Assembly (NCBI GenBank): GCA_005888695.1
Contig: VBBH01000194.1
Coordinates: 1-38,128 of the forward strand
Source: Candidatus Bathyarchaeota archaeon
GTDB lineage: Archaea > Thermoproteota > Bathyarchaeia > 40CM-2-53-6
Direction of reading: 5' to 3'
Length of the DNA stretch: 38,128 bases
The notes below the pieces were generated by a model. The model ran no database searches and was not told where the DNA came from. It saw only the letters and a list, made by a program, of their open reading frames with translations. The translations under genes and the position numbers were made by a program. Of the stretch, positions 25,104-36,500 are shown piece after piece (position 1 is the stretch's first letter; each line of letters starts with the position of its first letter).

Positions 25104-25961
25104 ATGAGAGCCGCACTAACAGTCGCACTAGTGGCTATTGTGATGGTCGCTGTTGCCGGACTCTATTTTTATGGTCCATTGAAAATTCTTACTTCGATTT
25201 CTCGCAGCAATACCTCATCCCAAGGCTGCAGTGATCCTGACTCGATCAGCAGCCACATCTACAATCCCTACAGACTAACCATCATCAAATCCTGCATCAC
25301 GGCCTCAGGAACGGTCGACAAGGTAATTCAGGAAAATGACGGGGACCTTCATCTCAGACTAAGACTCGACCCTGCATATACAAGCCTCACTAATAGTGCC
25401 AATGACCAATACCAGTACGGTGACCTGGTTGTCGAGATAATTTGTGTAAACCCAGCCACGCAACTGGACGCGGAGCCATCCTGCCAAAACTATACCAACC
25501 AAATAACTATCCCACAAGAAGCCCAACACATCACAGTCACTGGACCCTACGTACTCGATACCGAGCATAATAACTGGGCCGAGATACACCCAGTCTACAC
25601 TCTAAAGATCGACGCGTCCACCGGGACCACAGTGCACATTACTTCTGAGACGTTGAACATCAATTATCCCGATGGCTCAACAGATGGTTGGCTAGGTCCC
25701 TCGCCAAGGTCCCACGTGGAATATGTTACTGTGACCGGTGGAGAACAATTTACAGACACTCTTAGTCTCTACAGCACATCACCCAATTCAGAACAGATCA
25801 CATCGATCACAACAACGACACCAGGATTCTCCATTGTATCGATCTCTCCGAGTACACCGGTCACCTTCGGTCCGGGAGACTCGCTGACAATAACATTGAC
25901 GATCCAGTCGCCAAATTCGAGCTATGATGGTTCAATAGAAGTTCGAATCGTAACCGCCTAG
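25104..25961 (+). CDS. Membrane-anchored exported protein with C-terminal Ig-like domain
   Basis: About 285 residues from ATG 25104 (a frame open from TTG 24930 adds a Phe-rich stretch that is the translation of the pyrimidine tract). The N-terminal helix ALTVALVAIVMVAVAGLYFY is a signal anchor. Residues about 45-175 match a small beta-barrel-like domain that I know from many thaumarchaeal exported proteins: NPYRLTIIKSCITASGTVDK, DGDLHLRLRLDP, QHITVTGPYVLDTEHNNWAE with the W-x-E-I-H-P end. It contains paired cysteines. The last 100 residues are an Ig-like domain (GFSIVSISPSTPVTFGPGDS). The biochemical role of the domain is not known to me; a nucleic-acid or ligand-binding OB-like fold is a guess. 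A TATA-like CTATAAT lies near 25040. Confidence 0.7.
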   Translation: MRAALTVALVAIVMVAVAGLYFYGPLKILTSISRSNTSSQGCSDPDSISSHIYNPYRLTIIKSCITASGTVDKVIQENDGDLHLRLRLDPAYTSLTNSANDQYQYGDLVVEIICVNPATQLDAEPSCQNYTNQITIPQEAQHITVTGPYVLDTEHNNWAEIHPVYTLKIDASTGTTVHITSETLNINYPDGSTDGWLGPSPRSHVEYVTVTGGEQFTDTLSLYSTSPNSEQITSITTTTPGFSIVSISPSTPVTFGPGDSLTITLTIQSPNSSYDGSIEVRIVTA

Positions 25962-25973
25962 ATGGCATCTCAC

Positions 25974-26022
25974 TCGAAGAGCTGGGACATAACGGCACCA
26001 GCAATGCCTAGAATTCTTCATC
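25974..26022 (+). repeat. Dispersed ~50-bp repeat, copy 6
   Basis: Contains TCGAAGAGCTGGGACATAAC, ACCAGCAATGCCTAGAATTC and TTCATCCGG. It begins 12 bp after the stop of the preceding gene. Confidence 0.75.
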
Positions 26023-26095
26023 CGGATCGGTAGATCAAGACACACTCTCACACACGCTACTCGGTTTCAAGATTCTAGGAGTTCTTGCTCTGAAC

Positions 26096-26111
26096 ATACT
26101 TTTTTTAGTAT
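26096..26111. promoter_or_regulatory. Inverted repeat just upstream of the wHTH gene
   Basis: ATACT and AGTAT flank a T6 spacer; the right arm ends 11 bases before the ATG at 26123. It could be the operator for autoregulation by the encoded winged-helix protein, or a TATA-like box of a leaderless transcript. Confidence 0.4.
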
Positions 26112-26122
26112 GGAAAGTCGGA

Positions 26123-26500
26123 ATGAGATATCAATTCCTAGGAGACAAATCCCTGCAGCTCTTGACGCCAGCTTCAATCAAGCCGACTGTAAGACGAAGA
26201 ATACTGATGCACCTAGCCAACTACTCCGTGCAGGAACCAGACCATGAGGCCCCTCGCGAGGTCAGCCAGCAGGGCATCGCCGAGGCAGTCGGAATCAGGC
26301 TACGACACATCTCACAATACATCCGACCAATGATCAAAGAAGGACTTGTAACCGAACGATCAGGCCTCGTGGACGGTGGACGACAGCACCAGAAGGTATA
26401 CTTCCTAACAGATCAAGGAAGAAAAGAGGCATCGTGGATGCAAGACAAGGAAGACAAGATTGCGGCAGACAAGCAATCTCTGACTGTTTATCCTGAATGA
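26123..26500 (+). CDS. Winged-helix transcriptional regulator
   Basis: 125 residues. TPASIKPTVRRRILMHLANY is the first helix pair, SQQGIAEAVGIRLRHISQYI is the helix-turn-helix, RPMIKEGLVTERSG leads into the wing, and KVYFLTDQGRKEASWM closes a MarR/ArsR-type wing and final helix. Very similar N-terminal modules in Thaumarchaeota are joined to TPR or NTPase sensor domains, so this may be a stand-alone version or what is left of a longer regulator; the frame ends cleanly without further domains. It lies directly before the promoter of the first giant propeller gene and is the nearest candidate regulator for the palindrome there. Confidence 0.85.
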   Translation: MRYQFLGDKSLQLLTPASIKPTVRRRILMHLANYSVQEPDHEAPREVSQQGIAEAVGIRLRHISQYIRPMIKEGLVTERSGLVDGGRQHQKVYFLTDQGRKEASWMQDKEDKIAADKQSLTVYPE

Positions 26501-26583
26501 AGCCGAGGGTCTGCCTGCGGCCGGGTTTTCGATGAGACTCGATACTTGAGAACTCAAATCGACACGACAATTTCCATGTCTTT

Positions 26584-26622
26584 CTAGGTATACCTAGGGT
26601 CATCCTAAGGTCACGTTATAAC
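26584..26622 (+). promoter_or_regulatory. Shared palindrome-TATA promoter element, copy 1
   Basis: A perfect 14-bp palindrome (CTAGGTATACCTAG, 26584-26597), then a near-identical spacer with ATCCTAAGGTCAC and the TATA-like GTTATAAC at 26615-26622. It recurs at 30372-30410 with the same 31-bp palindrome-to-TATA distance. Here the TATA box is 44 bp before the TTG start. Confidence 0.8.
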
Positions 26623-26658
26623 AATACTCCGCGTCCATATTACAAGTCGTCAAGAAAT

Positions 26659-29600
26659 TTGTCGAGAAGCCTAAAGAGAATTTGTCTGATTCCGTTGGTC
26701 ATTGTTCTGATCAGTTTCCTAGTGCCGATCCAAATCCCACTTTCGCCCTCCAGTGGTCCAAATCCTAGTTCTTCAACGCCAGTATCCCGTGCCACCTCAA
26801 GCGCAGCGAATGATGCGACCTCTTCCGGTTCTAGTTACCCAATCAGGGTAAGCCAGGCCAGTCCGCAGAGTGACGGAAATCTCGGCAATCTTTGGAGTGG
26901 TAGTGCATATTTTGAAAGAAGCAAATACATTCCACTCGCAAGCGATGGAGTGACTGTTCTAGGCAAAGGTTTTGATGAGGCTTTCGCCGTTGCCAGAACA
27001 GACGTCAGCCCGACGACGATCTATCTCTACTATCGTACAAGTTATGATTTTCCAACCGATGGTAACCGCGGGGAAATTGGTCTAGCCATATCCAATGACG
27101 GTGGATATTCATTCGCCATATACCAAGATGGAAAACCCGTTGTAGCGGTAAGCAGTGGTAATTGTGATTCCGACTCCAGATGGGTAATCTCACCTAGCGT
27201 TGTCCTAGTAGGAGGTACATTCTATATGGTGTACGAAGGAGCAAGTGCTGGCTACCCCGGGTGCGGGAATCATAGCAAGGTTCACCTGGCAACATCTCCC
27301 GACGGCAAGGTTTGGACCAAGGCGGGCGATCAGGGTAAAGCCCTGGCTATCATCGGCTATGACCATTTACAATCCTGGGAGAACATAAACGTCGGAACCC
27401 CGTTCAGCGGCTACTTCAACAGCAAGTTTTACGTCTTCTATCACGGATTTGGTATCTACGCTGACAGTCAATTCCGCAGCAAAATAGCTATGGCATCCGG
27501 TACGGACCCAAAGCAGCTGACATTATACGGTGTCATTATGGATATTGGAAGGGGAGACTTGAGCTGGGATGCCCGCGTCAATTCACACGCATCAGTAATC
27601 AATGGTGGAGACGGATATTACTACATGGTCTTCGAGGGCTCACAAGATCCAGGTTATTCGGTTACCGACCCTGTGAATGACCGTCCATGCAAGAAAGGCA
27701 ATTGGGGCTGGGGAATCGCCAGAATCCCGTCGAGCCAGCTAGACACAGCCAATTGGGCAAAGTACGAATTTAACCCCATTCGGCAAACGTACAACGGGGG
27801 ATGCGGGAATGATGTCGTTTCCATTTTCAGTTTCAGAGGCGTAATCAGCGTATTCCAGCGGGCAGGATCAAATATCCCCGGACCTTACTACGACAGAAAC
27901 GTATTACTGGCCGGATCCGATCCGTACCTACATATTTGGTGGTCTGCTACTGACCAATGTCTTGCCCATCATAACGTAGGGTCCGCAGACCGAGACAATG
28001 GTTGGGGCCAAACTACCAGCATTTTCATAATCCCTCCCAACGATTATCTTTGCTTCGGGCCATACCAGCTTTACGGACAAAGCGGGACCCAGACAGGACT
28101 CACACCAGGGCGATATTCGGTTAACTTCCGGCTGGAAATAGACGATAATAACGTTCTCAAAGGACTAGATCCCATAGTGAATCTTGATATTGCAACAGAC
28201 AGTGGAAACACTCAGTTGTCCAGGCAGACAATCATTCGCAATCAGTTCGTGAACAATTGGGTCTACCAGAACTTCGAGCAACAGTTCACTGCATTATCAG
28301 GCAAAACCTACGAGTGGCGAACCAGATTCCTGAATACTGCGCATACCGTACAACTTTACGTATTTCACAGATTTCTTGATGGTGGAGACACGACTCCACC
28401 GACAGCATCAATTTCCGCGCCTAGTACTAGCACCACACCAATTACTGCAACATGGTCCGGGAGCGATGCGGGCAGTGGAATCTGGATGTATAGCGTCCAG
28501 TATCAACGGAACAGTGGCGCTTGGACGGACCTAGCCTACTTTGTCCCGGCATCTACCACCTCGGGACAAGTAAGCGCACAATGTTTCGACACTGTTGGAT
28601 TCCGTATGAAAGCAATAGATCTTGCAGGAAATCTACGGGACTTTCCAGTCAATGCGGAAGCCTCCACCTACATACCGTGCGACTACACACTATCGGCCAA
28701 TCCCACCTCAGTAACGGCAATAGTCGGGACAACGGGCTCCTCGACGATCACCGTAACTCCAAGTGGTAGCTTCACCGGAACCGTAACGCTTTCCGCTTCA
28801 GCAACTCCTGCAGGCCTAACATGCTGGTTCAGCAATGCAAGTATTACGGGAGGATCTGGGAGCCAGACGCTTTATTGCAACGGTGGCATTATTGGAACGT
28901 TGTACACTGTAACTGTCACAGGAAACTCAGCTCCATTAAGCCACACAACGACCGTAACATTCACGTTCAAAGCTCTCTATTCATTCCGTGACGACTTCAG
29001 CTATGCATCCGTCAGCAGCATGGTCAGCTCCGGCTGGACCGTGTGCGGAACTCAGAACGGCCAAGTCAGCGTAGGAAACAGCATACTGACACTAACCAAC
29101 GACGCAACCAACGTGGGACAAATGTGTTGGAGCAATATCCCCGCGGGCGTAACAAGCTGGACGGTCACGAACAGAGGACAGTACGCATCACAGCTGTGTT
29201 GTTATCCTCCCACGAACGGTGCTACTTGGGTAACCGTTACCACTGCAAGTCACACGTACCAGTTCGACCTGGACGGATATTACACATCCTACTACCTCTT
29301 CCGCGATGGAATCAAGGTCCAGACGGTCACAGGGTACGTGCCTCTGCTGGGCGCCTGGCATGACGTGACGCTCGACATGCGCAACGGAGTTCTTACCGGC
29401 ATCGCCGACGGCAAGATAATCACAACCTACACAGAGATCAGCGGTACTAACAACGCCCTAGCAAGAATCACGATGAATCCAGGCTGGGACACCGTGACCA
29501 ATTTCGACTGGGTCACAGTCACACAAGTGAATGATGCTCAACCCGCCGACTTCATAGTAGGCACCAGCCCGATCTCAGTGAAGACAGGCGTGGGCACAAA

Positions 29601-30165
29601 TGCCGTCACAACGATCAGTCTAAGCAGCCTTGCAGGCTTCACCGGCACAGTGGCGTTAACATCAACGATCCTCCCAACAACCGGTCTCAGCTGCAGCCTC
29701 AATCCAACAAGCGTATCCCTAACAACCTCGGCAACATCAACCCTAACCTGCAACGGCTCGGCTGGAACTTACAAGGTCACAGTAAAAGGAACTAGCGGAA
29801 CCCTCTCACACATTACAAACGCAACGATCACAATGGTAAGATACACTCTCAGCCTCCAAGGATTCGATTACGATGGGGGGCACGAAGAAACCATCAAACT
29901 CAATAATGTACAGGTCGTACAACTACCAGCAGTCGACAGTCCGCAGAATGCCCAAATCTACGTTAGCTTCTCGCTCGACATCACATCCTTCGTCGTCAAG
30001 GGAACGAACACTCTAACCTTCGCCCACGCCAACTGGGACTGCACCGTAGTAGACAATACAAAGAACGTTCAGATAACAGACTCCACAGGCACAGTCATAT
30101 TCAGCGATCCGACGGTGCGCCCCTTGAGCTGTACACAATCCATAACCTACACCTTTACAATCTGA
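26659..30165 (+). CDS. Giant secreted beta-propeller/Ig-repeat protein (1168 aa)
   Basis: TTG start, then signal peptide (ICLIPLVIVLISFLVPIQIP). A Ser/Thr/Pro linker leads to a beta-propeller (residues about 70-430) with sialidase/GH43-like blades: Asp-box SNDGGYSF near residue 145, FYMVYEGASAG, VHLATSPDGKVWTK, YYYMVFEGSQDPG. Next are a beta-sandwich (about 430-575; ending TYEWRTRFLNT), a fibronectin-like unit (PITATWSGSDAGSGIWMYSV), an Ig-like unit (YTLSANPTSVTAIVG), a concanavalin-type lectin-like domain (about 770-960; FRDDFSYASVSSMVSSGW), another Ig-like unit and a final beta-sandwich. No transmembrane anchor or sorting tail is seen. Probably a glycan-binding or glycan-cleaving exoprotein. 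It is a paralog of the next gene and shares its promoter element. Catalytic residues cannot be assigned by eye. Confidence 0.82.
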   Translation: MSRSLKRICLIPLVIVLISFLVPIQIPLSPSSGPNPSSSTPVSRATSSAANDATSSGSSYPIRVSQASPQSDGNLGNLWSGSAYFERSKYIPLASDGVTVLGKGFDEAFAVARTDVSPTTIYLYYRTSYDFPTDGNRGEIGLAISNDGGYSFAIYQDGKPVVAVSSGNCDSDSRWVISPSVVLVGGTFYMVYEGASAGYPGCGNHSKVHLATSPDGKVWTKAGDQGKALAIIGYDHLQSWENINVGTPFSGYFNSKFYVFYHGFGIYADSQFRSKIAMASGTDPKQLTLYGVIMDIGRGDLSWDARVNSHASVINGGDGYYYMVFEGSQDPGYSVTDPVNDRPCKKGNWGWGIARIPSSQLDTANWAKYEFNPIRQTYNGGCGNDVVSIFSFRGVISVFQRAGSNIPGPYYDRNVLLAGSDPYLHIWWSATDQCLAHHNVGSADRDNGWGQTTSIFIIPPNDYLCFGPYQLYGQSGTQTGLTPGRYSVNFRLEIDDNNVLKGLDPIVNLDIATDSGNTQLSRQTIIRNQFVNNWVYQNFEQQFTALSGKTYEWRTRFLNTAHTVQLYVFHRFLDGGDTTPPTASISAPSTSTTPITATWSGSDAGSGIWMYSVQYQRNSGAWTDLAYFVPASTTSGQVSAQCFDTVGFRMKAIDLAGNLRDFPVNAEASTYIPCDYTLSANPTSVTAIVGTTGSSTITVTPSGSFTGTVTLSASATPAGLTCWFSNASITGGSGSQTLYCNGGIIGTLYTVTVTGNSAPLSHTTTVTFTFKALYSFRDDFSYASVSSMVSSGWTVCGTQNGQVSVGNSILTLTNDATNVGQMCWSNIPAGVTSWTVTNRGQYASQLCCYPPTNGATWVTVTTASHTYQFDLDGYYTSYYLFRDGIKVQTVTGYVPLLGAWHDVTLDMRNGVLTGIADGKIITTYTEISGTNNALARITMNPGWDTVTNFDWVTVTQVNDAQPADFIVGTSPISVKTGVGTNAVTTISLSSLAGFTGTVALTSTILPTTGLSCSLNPTSVSLTTSATSTLTCNGSAGTYKVTVKGTSGTLSHITNATITMVRYTLSLQGFDYDGGHEETIKLNNVQVVQLPAVDSPQNAQIYVSFSLDITSFVVKGTNTLTFAHANWDCTVVDNTKNVQITDSTGTVIFSDPTVRPLSCTQSITYTFTI

Positions 30166-30514
30166 CAACAACAACCGGTCCAGAGTACTGTACGTGAGTG
30201 GTTCTCCAAGTTGTCAGACTATCTAAGTTCCTGATGTCTTACGTCACAGTCTCGCCCAGTTCGTAAACGAGATTTGGGAACTCAGATCCTGTCACGATAC
30301 TCAGGTACTCCGTAAAAAGTGATTCTGATCAAGCCCAAGCGGATCGCCGATCTCCAAACTGGCGGGCCGTTCTAGGTATACCTAGGGTTATCCTAAGGTC
30401 ACGTTATAACAAGTCTCGTCGTCGCTATTACAAAGAGTCCGGAATTATGCAATTATGCGCGAATGACATCTCGAATCGAATCAATCATCGAAGACTCACA
30501 GAGGGACTCTAGTC
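30166..30514. other. 350-bp intergenic region, promoter of the second giant gene
   Basis: No gene. The only recognisable feature is the promoter element at 30372-30410; the 100-base stretch between its TATA box and the TTG at 30515 would be a long leader, with GAGGGA about 12 bases before the start. Confidence 0.6.
30372..30410 (+). promoter_or_regulatory. Shared palindrome-TATA promoter element, copy 2
   Basis: CTAGGTATACCTAG at 30372-30385, then a nearly identical spacer and GTTATAAC at 30403-30410. Only one base differs from copy 1 between the palindrome and the TATA box (GGTTAT for GGTCAT). The conserved block ends just after the TATA box, whereas the start codons lie at different distances. 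Confidence 0.8.
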
Positions 30515-33500
30515 TTGTCAAGAAGGATTGCCATACCTGTCGCAATTGTTATCGCATCTATGATGATGCTTTCATCGATCTACCTCGGAATGAGCCAAGT
30601 GCCTCCGATGGCGTTGCCTAAGTCAACGGTGAACGCCCCAGCAATCACGTACGGTAAGCTGAGCGATTTCTGGAATGGAACCGCCTACTTCGAAAGGAGT
30701 CTGGTCCAACTGCCAGCAGGTCAAAATGGGCTAGATGAGCCAGCTCCGATGGCAATGCCTGATGTCGGGTCTGACGTCGTATATACTTACTATAGAATGC
30801 ACGTCCCTGCAAATCCAAACGGCCTCGGAGCACATGACGCAATTGGTCTATTACGATCGGACGACGGGGGCGCGACATACTATGTTCCGCCTGGTGTCCG
30901 CGAACCCGTTTTAGATGTTGGGAGCCCGTCAGGTTGGAACGCCTGTGATTGGGATTCCTTCAATGTCATATCTCCGAGCGTAGTGAAGGCCGGATCAACC
31001 TACTACATGGTTTACGAAGGCGCGAATCTTCAGGCTGGCTCACCGTCTCCAATAAGCTGTAACCCCACGGACTTGATTTTCGGGGCTATTGGGCTCGCCA
31101 CTTCGACAGATGGAGGGGTAACATGGAACAAGATTGCGGGAACACGTCCTGGTCTATTTCTACAACACAACATCCTCAACTCTTTTGAGTGTGTTAATAT
31201 CGGCGCCCCCTTCATCAGTTATTTCAACAACGAGTTCCAAATCTTCTTCCACGGAAACTGCGGTCAACCTTCGGACCTACGGGGTAAGGTGCTCTGCCTT
31301 GCATTACTATATTTTGGCTGTGATTTCGGCGTCTCAGTATGCTTGGGGTTAGGAGGAATACACTCTTCGTGTCCTACGTTGAGTCTGTCCGTGTGCAACC
31401 CCTTGCCGACATGTCCCGTGGGTTTTAGGTTCGACAGTTCGAGGAGCAAGCTGGGCATGGTTCATGGGACTGACATCACCAACATCAACAATCTCCAGGG
31501 CCAAGTTGACAATGCAAATCCAATTATGGACGTTGGGGTAGGCGCACAGAGTTGGGATAGTAGAGTCAACGGGAAAGCTTCAGTTGTCTCAGAAACCGAT
31601 TCTACTGGGCAACTGTGGTACTACTTAGTGTATGAAGGATCGCAATACGTCTTTTGCAACACTTACAATTTTGGCGGTATTGGAGTCAACGAAGGCAATT
31701 GGGGATGGGGACTTGCTCGAACAACCAACCTAAACGGTGGAACTTGGGAGAAATACCAGTTCAATCCGATCCGACAAGTCTTCCAGAACCAGAGCGGTTG
31801 CGGATTCAACACCCCTCACATATTCCAGTTCAATGGAGCCTTCAGAGTTTACGACTTCCACTACTACTCGACTCTCGGTGGCCCTACTTACGTCGACTCC
31901 AATGTGCTCTTGCCTGGAACAGACCCGTATCTCCATCTCTACCGGGCCGTATACAACAATGGTCAAGGACAATGCGAACCGAGTGCCAACCATAGCATTG
32001 GATTTTTCGACGCTTCAGGGATATTGCCGGCAGGCTGGGCCCAGTCGACTAGGGACGCTAGCGGGCATCAAGTCGGTGCAAATTGGCTATGTCTGGGGCC
32101 CAATCAACAGGTAACTGGAACAGCAGATTACTCCTTGCTCAACTCGTCCCCAAGCAAGATTCCTGCGGGAGATTACGCTGTGACTTTTGAGGACAGCATT
32201 GACTCCCTCACATGCTCTTTGCCTTTTCCTCTCGGTGGTGGTTGCGAACCGATCGTGATCCAGAGTATCACGTGGAACAATGGAGCCAATACAGTCAGCT
32301 CAATGACTCCTCATCGGAATGATTTCCAAAATGCTAACCAGAATCAGGATTTCGAGCAACAGTTTACTGCAGTTTTCGGCAACAGCTACGAATGGCGAAC
32401 ACACTGGGAATCGAACGCCTACACGAGATTACACTGGGTTTATCTCCGGCAGTTAACCGACACCAGCGATAACACTGGGCAAAACTCGCGTGCCGATATT
32501 TTTGCACCCTCCGCCACGATGAACTCTCTCCCCGCCATAAGTCCGGCACCCTTCACCGTCTCATGGACCGGCCAAGACTACGGGGCAATACCCACAGGTA
32601 TCTGGTCCTTTGACGTTCAATATCAGATCAACGGCGGTTCTTGGACGAACCTCGGCCCCGGTGCCGGGGATATGTGCTGCACGGGAACAACCGCTACAAC
32701 ATACACAATCCAGAACCCCCAGTGCTTCACAACCTACGCTTTCAGAGTGCGGGCGCGAGACAACTCGGGCAATTTGGGACAATATTCACTCTCGGTCACT
32801 ACCGCGTTTTCATGCGGGAACTCGTTTGGGCTCTCCGCGAGCCCTACTACTGTCTACATGTCGAGCAACAGTCCAACAAACTCGGCAACTTCGACCTTGA
32901 CTCTAACAAGCGTCAATGGATACTCCGGAAGTGTTTCGTTGACATCAAGCCAACCCATTTCCTCACCACCCTCACTCGACGGGATGGGAACGGGGTTCTG
33001 CCACAGCACCTCTAGTACGCATTGTACAGCATCGCTATCAACACAAAACGCCGGGGACATGATCGTCGTATTTACTAGCTCACCAACCACTCTCACGAAC
33101 GGCTTCAGCGTTAGCGATACATACGGGCTGACCTTCAATTCTAGAAAATATTTCTCGTTGTGGGACTATCGAGGGAACGTTTTCGAGCAGATTTCAGTGC
33201 AAGAATTTTGGGCAGTCGCCACAACCTCTCTGAGCTTGGACACTATTACGATGACTACTCAGGACCCTCTCTTTTGCTGTCCCGGTCACAACCTGGAAAT
33301 GATCGCATTCGGCATCTCAGGGTCAGGTGACCAGTTCGACGGGACTCCTTCAACCTCGATACAATCGAGCGGCAATCCTTCCGTGTCAATTTCCAGCACG
33401 ATTTCCAATGAAATGGTAATCGGTTACGCCATTGACGGCTCGAACAGTCTCACTGCGGTCTCACCGTTAACTTTTATCGGCAGCTCGGGCAACAACGGCG

Positions 33501-36500
33501 CCGAATACACCATCCTCTCCAGCCCTCAAAGCGCAACCGTTTCGTTCGGAAATGCTTTGGGAGAATGGGCAGAAATCGCGGACGTCGTACAACCATTACC
33601 CGGATTTTCCTTCTCATTCGCTCCCCAGAGCGTACCCCTAACGAGCGGAGGCACATCCACATCTGCTGTGACTATAACGACCGCGAGCTTCGTGCCGGCG
33701 GGAACCTACGAACTCAGCATAACCGGGACAAACCCATTCACAACTCATACAGTCGCCATAACTGCCATCGTCTCGAATTTCAGCCTCTCAGCAAGCCCGA
33801 CAGCCGTCACCGTTAATGCCGGGTCGCCCGGCACCTCCACTATCACTGTTGCGCCCGTCACTGGGTTCACCGGAACGGTAACTCTCACCTCTGACACCCC
33901 GGGCTGCTCCTTGAGCCCAATTAGTGTACCTGGGTCGGGGACGTCCACCCTATCGTGCACCCTAACCACAGCCTCAAACTACCTGGTAACCGTCACCGGG
34001 ACTAGCGGGTCCGAATCCCACGCAGTCAGCGTGACTTACACGGTTCAAGATTTTGTGATTTCATCATCGCCCCCATTGTTGAACATTCAGCAGGGAGCGA
34101 TTGGAGACTCGACGATTAACCTGGCAAGCGTCAACGGGTTCAACCTAGGCGTAGGTGTCACGGTCACGGCCTCGAGCGGGATTACGGCAAGCGTGAATCC
34201 GTCGTCAGTCACCCTATCTTCTGGAGGGACGGGCTCGACCACTCTAACCGTAACCGTGCCGTCCAGCACGCCCATCGGCAACTACACTGTCACTGTTACC
34301 GGACAAAACGGAGCACTCCAGCATTCAGTAACCATAATTGTTCAAGTCAGCAACTTCCAATTGACTGTCGCCCCAGCTTCGCTCGCGGTGCAAAGGGGAG
34401 GCTCGGCGAGTGTAACTCTCACTCTTACCAGCGTCAACGGATATTCGGGGCCTGCCACTTTAGCAGTCACAACGATCCCAAGCTGTGTTGGCTACACGAT
34501 CTCCACACAAATGGTGCAGATTAACGCGTGGAATACAACTCTCGTAAGCTTACTCCTCAGCCCCAGCCTAAGAACGCTACCAGGTGTGACAGGCACGACT
34601 ACAGTCACGACCGGGGCAATCTCGGGCTTCACCGATACCGTCAGTTTGACGACCGGTATTTCGCCTTCGTCCGGGTTGAGCTGCAGCCCAAGCCCGAACA
34701 CCGTCACCGGAGCCGGGACATCAACGCTCTACTGCTCCGGCATCGTAGGAGTGTACACGGTCACCGTAACCGGCACAAGCGGATCTATAATTCACTCTAC
34801 AACCCTGACCGTCAACGTGAGAGACTTCTCTCTCACAGTAACCCCGACAACGGTCAATATTCCAGACGGTAGGTCTGCAGCACTCACCGTCCAGGCTGCC
34901 AGCATCAACGGATATTCGGGAACGGTATCGTTGAGCTGGACCTACGCGGCATGCTCCACATGGAGCTTCGGCAAACCATCACTCGCTCTCTCCCCTGGAG
35001 GCACTGACAGCGCAAGTCTGACCCTTACCATGGGACCGACCTGTTACGCTAACTCATACAGCACGTACGTAACCGGTTACGATAGCGTTTTCGGCATGGC
35101 AAGGTACGCTGCTCTCACAGTAAACGCGTCCGATTTCACGATCTACGCCCAGATAGGTACCAGTGTCGGGATCGGAGGCCAGTACACTCTCAAGTACAAT
35201 GTCACATATTATGACAACAACAATTACCCCGGAAGTATTCTGACTCAGAGCAGTTCCTTCGGAGCGAACAACTGTTGCCTCAGCAGATCCGTCCCAAACA
35301 TATTCTCCATCACGAAACCGGACAGTAACTCTGCCCCAGGGCTGATCACGAACATCAACGACGTGTACCAGTCGTTCTCTGACCCGTGGAACGGGCAGGG
35401 ATTCTATGCTCAAGGAAGAGACTGGGTCTTCTACATCAACTATGAGTCTTGCGGAACCTACGGAACGACGAACTGTCTGAAGTATGCAACGAGCACCAAC
35501 GGAGCATCATGGAACATTTACAATACGGGATTGGTAGTACCGACGACCCCCTCGATAGTTACGAATGGCACGGATGTTTTCTACGTTCGCTACAACGGTG
35601 TCGACACCCAGTCCGGAAAAGCATTGATGCTCGGGATCGGTAAACTGCATCCAGATGGCACGATTGCATGGAGGCCCGAGTACACAGTGAAGCCGGCAAC
35701 GTCGGGCGTCTATTGGTATGCAGAGTCGATGAGGCTCAGCACGACTGGCCAAATCTTCGTCGCCTACAACAGACTCACCAGTGCATCTGGCAGCGGCTAT
35801 CCATACGTAATCCACTCCAACGGCGTCGACTATACCACCTGGCAACGGGAGACTCAGTTGAACACTGGTCTTGATGATTACAGATTTTCATTGGTACCAT
35901 TGCCCAACGGGCAAATGTACATTCTCTACTGGCCGTATTGGGGTCCGCTCAGAGGGGTACTTTGGAGCAACGGCTCATGGAGTAGCCAAGAAACAATCAC
36001 GCCGAATAACACGTACGTTCAACAAACCGCGTTCGGCTTCAGCACGGGCAACAGTACCGTCTATGCCATCTGGCAGGAGCGGACGAGCCAGAAGGTACAG
36101 TTCGCTATTCGAAAGGCTGCGGGCTGGACCTCGCCCCAAACGATCTTCGCTGCGGACACTAACTTGAACCCGCGCTGGAGTGCCAGCTACGACCCGCTGC
36201 ATAGAAAGTGGTACATTCTCTACTACAGCTACTCCACCAACCAGATCTGGGAATACTCGGGCTACCCTGGAGCATGGAGCGGCAAGACTGTCGTATTCAC
36301 GACCAACGGAGCCACGTCAAACTCGTTAATCGGCACATTCTACAACACTAGCCAAGTCAACACATCCAGCAACACGCTTGGGATCTTTTGGACTCAATAC
36401 GACGCTTCCTCGAATCTCCAGCTCAAATATGGTAACGCCACAATATTCACTGGAGGAAGCTTCCCCACCACTTGGCCCATTACTTCAACAGGGGCTGGCT

